DNA of 64,000 nt from Desulfovibrionaceae bacterium. Its GTDB lineage: Bacteria; Desulfobacterota; Desulfovibrionia; Desulfovibrionales; Desulfovibrionaceae. The position numbers and the translations under genes were made by a program. Position 1 is the stretch's first letter; each line of letters begins with the position of its first letter. Under the pieces are notes generated by a model. The model worked only from the letters and a program-made list of their open reading frames with translations. It was not told the origin of the DNA and did no database searches. Positions 7,649 through 16,199 of the stretch are shown piece after piece. The stretch covers positions 1-64,000 of the forward strand of contig WRIL01000004.1 of NCBI GenBank assembly GCA_009782775.1. The letters run 5' to 3'.

Positions 7649-9979
7649 TCAGGATATGCCGGATTGCAGGAGGAATTGTTGCAAGAACTGGGTCTTGGCC
7701 GCAATATCGTCACTTTGCAGGCTGTCCACCAGAGCGCTGTCCAGAGGATCGTCCAGGCTGATATGCATGGTCTGCTCACTGTCGCCGTTGTTATAAGTCA
7801 GTTCCAGACGGCTGTCGTCGGTAATGGACAGGAGCAACTGCCCGTCGCTGAGCATCTGGTTGATCTGTTCCCCCATATCCTGGTCCTGAGCAAACATATC
7901 CTCAAAGAAGAGCTTGTCGTCACCCAGGCCGAAGGCCATGCCCTGGTCGGCCAGGAGACCCAAAGACGCATCCTGGGCGGACCATACCTCGATCTGCCCA
8001 TCCAAGGTAAGCTTGTCACCATCGCCATCCAGCAGCAGGATCTTGATCTGGTCATAGTCGGCGCTGTTCACCGCGCCGTGAACGGTCAAGATATAGTCGC
8101 CGCTCTCCTTGACCTCCAGAATGGCGGAATTTCCCTGGCCGTCATCGGCCAGGGAAACCTTGTAGTAGCCGTCAGGGGGGACGGTGGACCAGTCAATGAC
8201 ATGTGTATCGCCCTGGGCGTCAACATAGCCGAAGAACTGGCTGACCCCATCGGCGCCGTAAACATTGTCGGCGGCGATATTGCCGGTGGCGATGCTGGCC
8301 AGATCGTGGAGGGCGTCCTTGAGGGCGTCGAACTCGCCGACATGCACGTAAGTGTCGCCGCCGGGCTGGCCCAATTCGTCCGGGTTGCAGATGGCCTTCA
8401 GGGCATCCTCGGCCTTGGCGGTTAAAGCTCCGGAACCCACACCGATGGCGTAAATGTCCACATTGGGGGCATATTCGGGGTTTTTGGCGATGTCATTCAG
8501 CCAGGAAGCCGGCACATAGCCGCCGCCGGTCTGCTGATTGGTGTTGGGCTCGCCGTCGGATATGAAAAAAACCTGGTTGACATAGCCCTGGTAGGCGGAA
8601 TTGGTCAGGCCGTCGAGCACCGTGTCATGCGCCGCGTTCAGGGGGGCGGCGTAACTGGTGTTGCCGCTGGCCTTAATGCCCTGGATTGCGGCAACGGCCT
8701 CGGCCGGGCTCATCAAGCTCTGTTGCAGGGTAACGTTGGTATTGAAACATACCAGATTGATCTTCACATCGCCGTTCAGATGCTCGTATTCCTGCACCAG
8801 GGAGATCAGGGCCTCCTTGGCCAGGGTCAGGCGCGTCTCTCCGGGACCGGCCGCGCTATTCATGCTGTTGGATACATCCAGGACGATGGTCACAAAATAA
8901 TCTGTGGCCGGGGTTTCAATGAGCACGATCTTGTCCGGATGGGAAGCGGCCACGCCATCATCCAGCACCGTAAAGACGACTCCATCCGCGGGAGACACTG
9001 CCTGCCCTTCGGCGTCGGTTCCCTGCACGGAGACTTCCAGGTTCAAGGGAAGCTCGCGCGGCGGGCCGCCGGGAACCGGTTCGCCGGGATGTTCCTTGGC
9101 CTCGTTCAAGGTATAGACATAGGTATAGGTTCCGTCTCCGTTATTGGTGATGGTCAGTTGATCTCCTCCATTGTAAACCACGCCTGAAAGAATCCATTCG
9201 CCGCCGTACATGGTCGCGGTCTGCGGCGCCCCCACCTCGGTCGGCAGAGACATGACTTCCTTGCCGTCCACGGAAACCGTGCCGGAACTCATCTCCATGT
9301 TGGAGACGGTGATGGCGCCGGTGACCGTGACCGGATGCCCGGCCTCAAGCCCCACAGCCGCGCCGCCAACGCCCCAGGCAGTGCCGGAGAAGCCATTGGG
9401 ATTATTGCTGCCGTGGATGAAGGCTTCATCCAGTACGCCGTTGCCGTTGACGGAGATACTTACCCTCGGGTTGGGGTCGGGGTCCGGGCCAGGATCCAGG
9501 CCGGGGTCCGGAGGCAGGATGGATGGCGGAACAGGGCCGGCTCCGCCACCCGCGCCCACCGGAACAGGCGCGCCCGCTAAAGGCTCATCAGCATGGGCGC
9601 TCTCCCCGCCAAAGGGAATACCGGGCTGTGTGCCCAGGGCATCTACCCCGCCCAAGAGATTGCCGGCGTCATCGCCATACGCGCCCAGCCGCCCGGCGAC
9701 GGTCTCACCGGCGGCGGTCGCCAAATCCGGGGCAAAGGCGGCCAGGAAGCTTGCCGCGTCAAGCTGCACGCCATCCAGGTCCAGCCTGGCGTCCATGAAA
9801 CTGAAAAAATCCCTCAGAACGATTTCAGAGCCGTTTTCAAAGGCCATACGCAAATCGTTGCCATCCTGGGCAAGATCCATGCTGGTGGTCTCCGGGGAAA
9901 AGTCCAGGGCAATCTCCTGGCCGCCGCTCATCTGGTGGATAAGCGCGCCGGAAGCCGGAATGCTTAACTTGTCAGCCAT
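7649..9979 (-). CDS. LapA-like vWA adhesin C, 776 aa, with TAAG retention module
   Basis: Short complete member of the adhesin family. Residues 1-120 match adhesin B almost residue for residue, including the TAAG at 88-91. A Pro/Asp/Gly-rich linker follows (about 125-180). The domain at about 180-345 matches the one before the vWA domain of adhesin B. The vWA domain (about 360-545) has MIDAS DVSNS, SGNTSY and SDGEPNT. The C-terminal domain is shared with adhesin B and ends LLQSGIS; it is the likely type I export signal. The Calx-beta repeats of B are absent, so C looks like a minimal anchor-vWA-export version. Start: ATG at 9979 preceded by AAGGAGACTGAC, the same leader as adhesin B. A sigma-54-type promoter and three palindromes lie upstream. 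Function inferred: cell-surface adhesion under LapG-like proteolytic control. Confidence 0.9.
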   Translation of the reverse strand: MADKLSIPASGALIHQMSGGQEIALDFSPETTSMDLAQDGNDLRMAFENGSEIVLRDFFSFMDARLDLDGVQLDAASFLAAFAPDLATAAGETVAGRLGAYGDDAGNLLGGVDALGTQPGIPFGGESAHADEPLAGAPVPVGAGGGAGPVPPSILPPDPGLDPGPDPDPNPRVSISVNGNGVLDEAFIHGSNNPNGFSGTAWGVGGAAVGLEAGHPVTVTGAITVSNMEMSSGTVSVDGKEVMSLPTEVGAPQTATMYGGEWILSGVVYNGGDQLTITNNGDGTYTYVYTLNEAKEHPGEPVPGGPPRELPLNLEVSVQGTDAEGQAVSPADGVVFTVLDDGVAASHPDKIVLIETPATDYFVTIVLDVSNSMNSAAGPGETRLTLAKEALISLVQEYEHLNGDVKINLVCFNTNVTLQQSLMSPAEAVAAIQGIKASGNTSYAAPLNAAHDTVLDGLTNSAYQGYVNQVFFISDGEPNTNQQTGGGYVPASWLNDIAKNPEYAPNVDIYAIGVGSGALTAKAEDALKAICNPDELGQPGGDTYVHVGEFDALKDALHDLASIATGNIAADNVYGADGVSQFFGYVDAQGDTHVIDWSTVPPDGYYKVSLADDGQGNSAILEVKESGDYILTVHGAVNSADYDQIKILLLDGDGDKLTLDGQIEVWSAQDASLGLLADQGMAFGLGDDKLFFEDMFAQDQDMGEQINQMLSDGQLLLSITDDSRLELTYNNGDSEQTMHISLDDPLDSALVDSLQSDDIAAKTQFLQQFLLQSGIS

Positions 9980-10073
9980 GTCAGTCTCCTTGTGCGGTAT
10001 AACTGTTTAGAGCGGGCCGCGCTTGCTGGATGCCCCGGCGATCGCCTGCCTTCACGCCATGCAAAACCATAAA

Positions 10074-10090
10074 GAGCAAAATATATGCCA
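10074..10090 (-). promoter_or_regulatory. Sigma-54-type promoter upstream of adhesin C
   Basis: The minus strand reads TGGCATATATTTTGCT, against consensus TGGCACN5-TTGCW. GG (10089-10088) and GC (10077-10076) are exactly 10 nt apart. Predicted start near 10064, an 85-nt leader. The core is identical to the adhesin B element although the flanks differ. Confidence 0.65.
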
Positions 10091-10179
10091 CCGGAATATC
10101 ATATTGAAATAACTACGAACAACATTGGAAACCACTCAAACAGGAATTACGGGATGGCTTCCGGATAATCCATTGTTCT

Positions 10180-10196
10180 GTCCGTTTTTTTCAGAC
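10180..10196. promoter_or_regulatory. 17-bp palindrome, copy 2
   Basis: GTCCGTTTTTTTCAGAC, the most diverged copy of the GTCC-T-rich-GGAC element, about 90 bp upstream of the adhesin C -24 box. The rest of 9980-10324 (345 bp, no gene) is AT-rich leader and promoter sequence. Confidence 0.4.
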
Positions 10197-10246
10197 CGCC
10201 CCCGTCCGGGCATATATTTCAGGATAAATACCTATATTTACAGCTA

Positions 10247-10263
10247 GTCCTATTTTTCAGGAC
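10247..10263. promoter_or_regulatory. 17-bp palindrome, copy 3
   Basis: GTCCTATTTTTCAGGAC, with arms GTCCT/AGGAC, about 160 bp upstream of the adhesin C -24 box. Its centre is 67 bp from the centre of copy 2. Confidence 0.5.
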
Positions 10264-10283
10264 AGGCGGCCGGAGCAAGGCAG

Positions 10284-10312
10284 CCCCTTGTCCTGTTTTA
10301 TAGGACAAGGGG
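10284..10312 (-). terminator. Hairpin after nhaD, containing palindrome copy 4
   Basis: An 11-bp perfect stem (CCCCTTGTCCT and complement) with a 7-nt loop lies 13 nt beyond the nhaD stop. Its core, 10290-10306 (GTCCTGTTTTATAGGAC), is the fourth copy of the 17-bp palindrome, so the site may act as terminator, protein-binding site or both. No strong U-tract follows. Confidence 0.5.
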
Positions 10313-10324
10313 CCGCCAACCGGA

Positions 10325-11755
10325 CTACTTAATAAAAATAAAGGTAATCAGCACAAAACAGGGAATCAGGATCAGGCCGGACCAAACCATGAAACCGAAA
10401 AAGCTGGGCATGCGCACACCCTGGTTTTCAGAGATGGAACGCACCATGAAATTGGGGGCGTTGCCGATGTAAGTATTGGCCCCCATGAAGACCGCGCCCG
10501 CGGAAATGGCGGCCAGGGTGTGTTCCAGCGGCCCCATTAGCTGCGCCGCGTCGCCGCCGGCGGTGTTGAAGAAGACCAGGTAGGTGGGGGCGTTGTCCAG
10601 GAAGCTGGACAGGACCCCGGTCAGCCAGAAATACATGTAGTTGACCGGCTGGCCTTCATGGCTCACCAGACTGATCACCGCGCTCAGGGCGCCCTGCTCC
10701 CCGGCCCGGAGAATGGCCAAGGCCGGAATCATGCTCATGAAGATGCCGAAGAATAGTTTGCCCACTTCCAGGATCGGCTCCCAGTTGAAGTTGTTCTTGC
10801 GCCGGTTTTCCGGGTCGGTCAGCTTGAGGGAAAGGGCGGCGATGCCCAACAGGATAAGATCGCGCAGGAGATCCTGAACGGTGATCTTCACATGGTAAAC
10901 CTCAAATTCGCCCAGGTTGGCCGTGCCGCTCATCAGCACGGCCGATATGACGCCGGCCAGGAGGAGCAGATTAACCTTGCCCTCCAGGCCGAGTTTCTCT
11001 CCGGAAGCCGCGGTCTCGGCCGGGGGAGCCGGACGGCCCTCTTTTTTGTAAAAAAAGTTGTCCATGACGAAATACAAGGACAACAGGAGAACTCCCAGAA
11101 AAATCATCATGGGGAAGAGATGGCTGATGGTCCAAAAAAAGGTCACTCCCTTGAGGAAGCCCAGGAACAGCGGCGGATCCCCAAGGGGGGTGAGGCAACC
11201 GCCGATATTGGCCACCAGGAATATGAAAAAAACCACTGTATGCACCTGGTACTTGCGGTGGGCGTTGGCCCGCAGCAAGGGGCGGATGAGCAACATGGCC
11301 GCGCCGGTGGTTCCCATCCAACTGGCCAGCAAGGTTCCCACCAGCAGAATGCCGGTATTCACCGCCGGCGTTCCCACCAGAGCGCCGGTGAGGCGTACCC
11401 CCCCCGCCACGGTGAACAGGGCGAAGAGCAGGATGATGAAGGGAACGTACTCATCGATCAGGGAATGCCAGGCCTCGAACAGGGCCACGGACGGGCCGAA
11501 GACCAAGGCGCAGGGAACGAGAAAAGCCAGTCCCCAGAACACGGCTATCTTGCCGAAATTATGCTCCCAGAAATGCGGGACCGTCAGAGGACAGACGGCG
11601 ATGCTCAGGAGCATGCAGACAAAAGGGACGGCCCAGAAAGCGCTCAATTCCGCGCCTGGGAGATGCAAATCCGCGCCCCAGCCGGTCGCCGGCAGGAGCA
11701 AAACCAAGGGTAGAACCAAAACCGCCGCCAGCAAGTTTTTCTTCACGCTCAACAC
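10325..11755 (-). CDS. nhaD: NhaD-type Na+/H+ antiporter
   Basis: Polytopic inner-membrane protein of about 476 residues and some 11-13 hydrophobic segments, in the ion-transporter superfamily that includes NhaD and citrate/arsenite carriers. Conserved NhaD-like segments are visible: GDPPLFLGFL after the first half, SSFLDNAPTYLVFFN, and a C-terminal GANTYIGNAPNFMV. It exchanges Na+ for H+ for pH and sodium homeostasis, useful for sulfate reducers that couple energy to both ions. The longer frame begins at TTG (11803), but GGAGGG stands 6 nt before GTG at 11755, which I prefer; GTG at 11746 is also possible. It is divergent from the serine acetyltransferase gene. A hairpin follows at 10284-10312. 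Confident in family; exact ion specificity is inferred. Confidence 0.85.
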   Translation of the reverse strand: MLSVKKNLLAAVLVLPLVLLLPATGWGADLHLPGAELSAFWAVPFVCMLLSIAVCPLTVPHFWEHNFGKIAVFWGLAFLVPCALVFGPSVALFEAWHSLIDEYVPFIILLFALFTVAGGVRLTGALVGTPAVNTGILLVGTLLASWMGTTGAAMLLIRPLLRANAHRKYQVHTVVFFIFLVANIGGCLTPLGDPPLFLGFLKGVTFFWTISHLFPMMIFLGVLLLSLYFVMDNFFYKKEGRPAPPAETAASGEKLGLEGKVNLLLLAGVISAVLMSGTANLGEFEVYHVKITVQDLLRDLILLGIAALSLKLTDPENRRKNNFNWEPILEVGKLFFGIFMSMIPALAILRAGEQGALSAVISLVSHEGQPVNYMYFWLTGVLSSFLDNAPTYLVFFNTAGGDAAQLMGPLEHTLAAISAGAVFMGANTYIGNAPNFMVRSISENQGVRMPSFFGFMVWSGLILIPCFVLITFIFIK

Positions 11756-11938
11756 TTTCCGCCCTCCGGATTTCAAGGTGTTCGCTACCGGGATGATCCT
11801 CAAACCGCGAGCGCGTCTTGGCGGGCCTATGCCCTATGCCCCGCGCCTCATAATCAGCTTGCCAACATATACAAAAATTACTAATATTACAAGCGCAACG
11901 CGTTTTACCCATGTTTTTTCCGACCTGGACGACAAATC

Positions 11939-12856
11939 ATGAGCAAAAACAAAGCCCTGTCCGGCATGGACCGGCTGACCGCCGAACTGCTTACCCCGGC
12001 CTTCTACGAAAAACGTTTTGACCTGGGAGTGCGCATGCCCTCCCTGCCTGTTCTGGAAGAGCTTATGCAGCGCCTGCGGGCGGTGTTTTTTCCCGGCTAC
12101 TACTCCTTTCCCCAGACCTGGGGGCGGGCCAGAAAATACCATCTTTCCGCCAACCTGGACAGCATCTACCGCCTGCTGGCCGGGCAAATCGAAAACGGAT
12201 ACTGTCTTGAAGAAGCGGACGAAGGCATCGCCCCCTGCCGAAACCGGGAGGCCGAGGCCTTTGAATTGGCCGAAAAATTCATGCAAAAGCTCCCGGAGAT
12301 CCGCGCCGCCCTGGAAAGCGACGTGCGGGCGGCCTACGAAGGAGACCCGGCGGCCCGCAGCCCAGGCGAGACCATCTTCTGCTACCCGTCCATCCGGGCG
12401 ATGACCAACCACCGCATCGCCTACCAGCTATACCTCCTGGATGTGCCGCTCGTCCCGCGCATCATCGCGGAGATGGCTCACGGGGAAACGGGCATTGATA
12501 TCCATCCGGGGGCGCGCATCGGCGACAGCTTCTTCATTGACCACGGAACCGGGGTGGTCATCGGCGAAACCTGCATCATCGGCCGCAACTGCCGCCTGTA
12601 CCAGAGCGTCACCCTGGGAGCCATGTCCTTTCCCAAAGAGGAAGACGGTTCGCTGACCAAGGGCCTGCCCCGGCATCCCATTCTGGAAGACGATGTGGTG
12701 GTCTATTCCGGGGCGACCATCCTGGGACGAGTGACCATAGGCCGGGGGAGCATGATCGGCGGCAATGTGTGGATTACCAAAAATATTGCCCCCGGCTCCA
12801 AGGTGGTGCAACACGAATCCACCACCCCCGAAAGCGGCGAGAGCCTGCTCGGATGA
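11939..12856 (+). CDS. cysE: Serine O-acetyltransferase, EpsC type
   Basis: 305 residues. The N-terminal alpha-helical region (1-165) is followed by left-handed beta-helix hexapeptide repeats (about 180-290), with IDIHPGARIG, FIDHGTGVVIGET and GNVWITKNI, the pattern of EpsC-type serine acetyltransferases. It makes O-acetylserine from serine and acetyl-CoA, the first step of cysteine synthesis, which links to the sulfide metabolism expected in this organism. The His of the DHGTG motif is the catalytic-type residue. The ribosome site is weak. The stop codon overlaps the next gene (ATGA), so the two are probably translationally coupled. Confidence 0.9.
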   Translation: MSKNKALSGMDRLTAELLTPAFYEKRFDLGVRMPSLPVLEELMQRLRAVFFPGYYSFPQTWGRARKYHLSANLDSIYRLLAGQIENGYCLEEADEGIAPCRNREAEAFELAEKFMQKLPEIRAALESDVRAAYEGDPAARSPGETIFCYPSIRAMTNHRIAYQLYLLDVPLVPRIIAEMAHGETGIDIHPGARIGDSFFIDHGTGVVIGETCIIGRNCRLYQSVTLGAMSFPKEEDGSLTKGLPRHPILEDDVVVYSGATILGRVTIGRGSMIGGNVWITKNIAPGSKVVQHESTTPESGESLLG

Positions 12857-13983
12857 ACGGCGCAGCCTTCAACCCGCTTCGCACCGAACACCCAGCCCGT
12901 TTACTCGCCCTCCTCGCCCTGGCCGGTCTGCTCTCCCTGCTGGACGCCCTCCAACCGGCCCGGGAAGCCTGGGGCATGGGCTGGGGACGAGGGACAAATG
13001 CCGCCGGGGTACGCTCTTTGGCGGTGCTTACCCAGGGCAACGCCCAACTGAGCGTGCTGGTATGGTATCCGTCCCGGCGTTCCGGGGGGGAGGCCCGCAA
13101 AACGGATTTCGGAGACTGGTCCGTGCGGGCGGAGAAAGAAGCCCCTCCGCTGGACGGTATCTTCCCCCTGGTGCTCATCTCCCACGACAGCATCGGCAGC
13201 GCCCTCTCCAGCCATGAAACCGCCGCGGCCCTGGCCACGCAAGGCTTTATCGTCATCACCCCCACCCATATCGGAGACAGCCTGGAAAATGCCGGGGGCC
13301 TGTATTCGTCTGCCCTGGTCTATCACCGGCCCCTGCAACTGCGCGCGGCCCTGGCCGCCGCGCGCGCCGACCCGCTTTTGGGCGAGCGTATGGACGCGCA
13401 GCGTATCGGCCTTCTGGGGATAGGGGCAGGCGCCCTTACCGCCTTGCAACTATGCGGGGTGGACCTAGACGCGGCCGCCTATGCCGGGTACTGCGACGGT
13501 CGGGAAGACGACGCGGCCCTGTGTTCGCGCTGGGCCGGAGAGAGGCTGGCCATGTTCGCCGAAGATCTGCGTGAAATCAGAAATCGCCACGGCCAGGATG
13601 TCCTGGCCCAACCCCTGCCGGGGGTCATGGCCGTGGGGTTGCTGACCCCAGGTTGGCTGGCGTTTGCGGACAAACAACAGTTATCCGGGTTGCGAATTCC
13701 TTCCGCCGCTTTTTTCGCCGGTCTGGATGAACTCTACCCGCCCACGGGTGAAGGCCTTCTGCCTGACCCCTTTCTGGAAAACCTGCGCCAGGAAACCTGG
13801 GATACGGCGGATCATTACTCCTTAAGCGCGGATTGCCCGGCAAGCCTTGCCAAAGAACTTCCGGAACGGTGCGGCGCCTTGCAAGGGGACGAACTGAACC
13901 GGGCGCGCCGACGCCGGGACGCCTTTTTTACGGCCTTTTTCCGCTCCGCCCTTTTAGAGTCCGCGCCCTCGCAGGGGAAGTAA
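12853..13983 (+). CDS. Alpha/beta-hydrolase-like periplasmic protein lacking the nucleophile serine
   Basis: 376 residues from the ATG that overlaps the preceding stop. Residues 15-40 form a signal or anchor segment (LLALLALAGLLSLLDAL). The body resembles dienelactone-hydrolase/PAF-acetylhydrolase-like proteins: a YPSRR strand, FPLVLISHDSIGS (oxyanion region), TQGFIVITPTHIGDS, then GLLGIGAGALTALQL where the nucleophile elbow GxSxG is expected. Here the sequence is G-I-G-A-G: glycine occupies the serine position (codon GGG). A late DHYSL could supply the triad histidine. The protein may therefore be a non-catalytic relative, or use another residue. Convergent with rubrerythrin (3-bp gap). Confidence 0.6.
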   Translation: MNGAAFNPLRTEHPARLLALLALAGLLSLLDALQPAREAWGMGWGRGTNAAGVRSLAVLTQGNAQLSVLVWYPSRRSGGEARKTDFGDWSVRAEKEAPPLDGIFPLVLISHDSIGSALSSHETAAALATQGFIVITPTHIGDSLENAGGLYSSALVYHRPLQLRAALAAARADPLLGERMDAQRIGLLGIGAGALTALQLCGVDLDAAAYAGYCDGREDDAALCSRWAGERLAMFAEDLREIRNRHGQDVLAQPLPGVMAVGLLTPGWLAFADKQQLSGLRIPSAAFFAGLDELYPPTGEGLLPDPFLENLRQETWDTADHYSLSADCPASLAKELPERCGALQGDELNRARRRRDAFFTAFFRSALLESAPSQGK

Positions 13984-13985
13984 TA

Positions 13986-14561
13986 CTACCAGTTCTGTCC
14001 GCGCAGTTCAAAATAGGCCTGCGGGTGGAGGCAGGCCGGGCAGGACTCCGGAGCGTCCGTGCCTTCATGGATATAGCCGCAGTTCAGGCAGCGCCAGGCA
14101 ACCGGCGCCTTCCGCCTGAACACGACGCCCGCCTTGATGTTGGCCGCAAGATCCGCAAAACGCTTTTCGTGCCAGGCCTCGGCCTTCGATATAGCTTCAA
14201 AGACCAGGGCCACTTCCTCATAGCCTTCGCCCCGTGCGGTCTTGGCGAATTCCGGGTACAGGCTGGCATGTTCCTCGTGTTCGCCGGCGGCGGCGGCCGT
14301 CAGGTTGGCCAAGGCGTCGCCGATGCTTCCGGCCGGGAAAGAGGCGCTGACCTCCGCCTCGCCGCCCTCCAAAAACTTGAAAAAACGCTTGGCGTGCTCT
14401 TTTTCCTGGTTCGCCGTCTCTTCAAAGATGTCGGCCGCCTGGATATACCCTTCCTTCCTGGCGGCTCCCGCCCAGAAGGTGTACTTGTTGCGCGCCTGGG
14501 ATTCGCCGACAAAGGCGGTCAGGATGTTCTTTTCCGTCTTGCTGCCTTTAAGAGATTTCAT
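13986..14561 (-). CDS. rbr: Rubrerythrin
   Basis: 191 residues. The ferritin-like four-helix domain (1-145) carries the diiron ligands in GESQARNKY, EETANQEKEHA and GEHEEHA. The C-terminal rubredoxin-like domain has CLNCG and CPACLHPQAYF. It reduces hydrogen peroxide with electrons from rubredoxin and protects anaerobes against oxidative stress; cytoplasmic. Strong ribosome site AAAAAGGAGAAAAAG-ATG. It starts 51 nt after the dnaB stop on the same strand, so it may be read through from the rpsF operon as well as from a local promoter. Confidence 0.95.
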   Translation of the reverse strand: MKSLKGSKTEKNILTAFVGESQARNKYTFWAGAARKEGYIQAADIFEETANQEKEHAKRFFKFLEGGEAEVSASFPAGSIGDALANLTAAAAGEHEEHASLYPEFAKTARGEGYEEVALVFEAISKAEAWHEKRFADLAANIKAGVVFRRKAPVAWRCLNCGYIHEGTDAPESCPACLHPQAYFELRGQNW

Positions 14562-14612
14562 CTTTTTCTCCTTTTTTATGTTGTGTTACGCGCTAGACGC
14601 CCGTCCGCGCAT

Positions 14613-16199
14613 TCAGAAGTCCTGATCCCCGCCGCCCACGGGAGAGAGGGGCGGGGCTTTTTTGTCTTTCGCCTTGTCTTTTGCCTTGCCCGGATCCGGG
14701 GGAGGGGCGTCAATGAACCGGGTATAGGACGGCAGATACTGTAAATAAAACTCCCCGGTGCTGCCGTTGCGGTGCTTGGCGACCACGATGGGCACCAACC
14801 TGGGCTTGTTCGGCTCTTCTTCATTGGGGGCGTGGCTACTGATCATCAGGATAAGGTCCGCGTCCTGCTCAATGGCCCCGGATTCACGCAGATCCGAAAG
14901 CTGCGGCCTGGCGGTCAGGGGATTCTCCTTGGCCCGTTTTTCCACCTCGCGGTTGAGCTGGGCCATTGCGACCACGGGAATACCCAGTTCCTTGGCCAAG
15001 GCCTTGAGCCCACGAGAAATCTCGGCGATCTCCTGTTCCCTGGAATAACTCTGGTGCGCGGGCCGCATGAGCTGCAGGTAATCCACCAACACCATCCGGA
15101 TATTTTCCTTGCGCTGCAGCCGCCTGGCCCTGGAGCGCAGGGCGTCGATGCTCAGGGCCGGGGTGTCGTCAATAAAGATTTTGGTCTTGCCCAGGCGATC
15201 CGCGGCCCAACGGATATTTTCCCATTCATCGTTGGAGGGCTTGCCGCCCCTGCGCATGCTGTTCAGATTGACATTGCCTTCGGAGCAGAGCAGACGCTGG
15301 GTAAGCTCAACCAGGCTCATCTCCAGGGAAAAGAAGGCCACCGGCACGCCTTGAACGCGGCGCTTATCATCATCCTTGGCGGCATTGACGGCCAGGTTCA
15401 GGGCCAGGGCGGTCTTGCCCATGCCCGGGCGGGCGGCGATGATGATCAGGTTGGCCTTTTGCAGACCGCCGGTGAGATCATTCAGCCTGTGGTAGCCGGT
15501 ATTCAGACCGGTGAGAGGGTTATCCGATTGAGCCCGCTCGGTGATCTCCCTGAGTACATCGCTGACGCTCTCTTTTACGCTCCGGTGAAAATGATCCGTG
15601 CGGCTGTCGGCCACGGAAAGGATCGCGGACTCGGACCTATCCAAAAAATCGCTGACCTCCAGGCCGGAATCATAGCCTTCCGTGATAATTTCGGAGCAGG
15701 TCCGGATCATGGCCCGGACCCTGGCCTTGTCGCGCACGATAGCGGCGTGGTATTCGCCTCGGAAGGAACTGACCGCTGTTTCCGCCAGGCTGGTCAGATA
15801 ATAAGGGCCGCCGGCCTTGTCCAGCAGATCGTGTTCCTGAAGGTGGTTTTTGACGGAGAGCAGATCCACCGGAGCGCCGGCATCGGCCAGAGCCGTACAG
15901 GCGGCATAGATCAGTTTGTGGGCGGGCAGGTAGAAATCCTCGGCCCGCAGAATGGGGGCGATGTTCAGCAGGGAATCGGGATCCAGCAGAATGGCCCCGA
16001 GCGCGGCCTGCTCCGCATCCGGGCTGTGCGGCGGCACATTGCGCAAAAGGGCGGCATCCGCTTCGTTTTTCAAGGCCCCGGCGGGATCCCCCTCTTCCAG
16101 GGGGGTTCCGTCGGCGGCATAAAAGGCGTTATTCCGCCGGTTCCGCTTCGGCGGGGGCGGTTTCCTGCGGCGCTGGAGAGGGGCTGGGGGCGTTGTCAT
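14613..16199 (-). CDS. dnaB: Replicative DNA helicase DnaB
   Basis: 528 residues with start ATG at 16199, chosen for AAAGGA 6 nt upstream; a longer frame to 16223 exists. The protein has a Pro/Lys/Arg-rich 35-residue N-terminal extension, then the DnaB N-terminal domain (PPHSPDAEQAALGAILLD) and the RecA-like helicase domain with Walker A ARPGMGKTA and Walker B VLVDYLQLM, and the DLRESGAIEQDAD motif. The C-terminus has a basic/Pro-rich tail. The hexamer unwinds DNA 5' to 3' at the fork. The first 71 nt overlap the end of rplI in another frame. Last ribosomal-operon member before rbr. Confidence 0.95.
   Translation of the reverse strand: MTTPPAPLQRRRKPPPPKRNRRNNAFYAADGTPLEEGDPAGALKNEADAALLRNVPPHSPDAEQAALGAILLDPDSLLNIAPILRAEDFYLPAHKLIYAACTALADAGAPVDLLSVKNHLQEHDLLDKAGGPYYLTSLAETAVSSFRGEYHAAIVRDKARVRAMIRTCSEIITEGYDSGLEVSDFLDRSESAILSVADSRTDHFHRSVKESVSDVLREITERAQSDNPLTGLNTGYHRLNDLTGGLQKANLIIIAARPGMGKTALALNLAVNAAKDDDKRRVQGVPVAFFSLEMSLVELTQRLLCSEGNVNLNSMRRGGKPSNDEWENIRWAADRLGKTKIFIDDTPALSIDALRSRARRLQRKENIRMVLVDYLQLMRPAHQSYSREQEIAEISRGLKALAKELGIPVVAMAQLNREVEKRAKENPLTARPQLSDLRESGAIEQDADLILMISSHAPNEEEPNKPRLVPIVVAKHRNGSTGEFYLQYLPSYTRFIDAPPPDPGKAKDKAKDKKAPPLSPVGGGDQDF

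Noticed and set aside
10208-10222. A further GGCATATATTT on the plus strand resembling the sigma-54 core
   Set aside because: It lacks the GC at the -12 position 10 nt from GG and points away from the adhesin gene.
16129-16199. Frameshift between rplI and dnaB
   Set aside because: Both genes are complete with their own ribosome sites; the 71-nt overlap covers only the variable L9 tail and the DnaB N-terminal extension.
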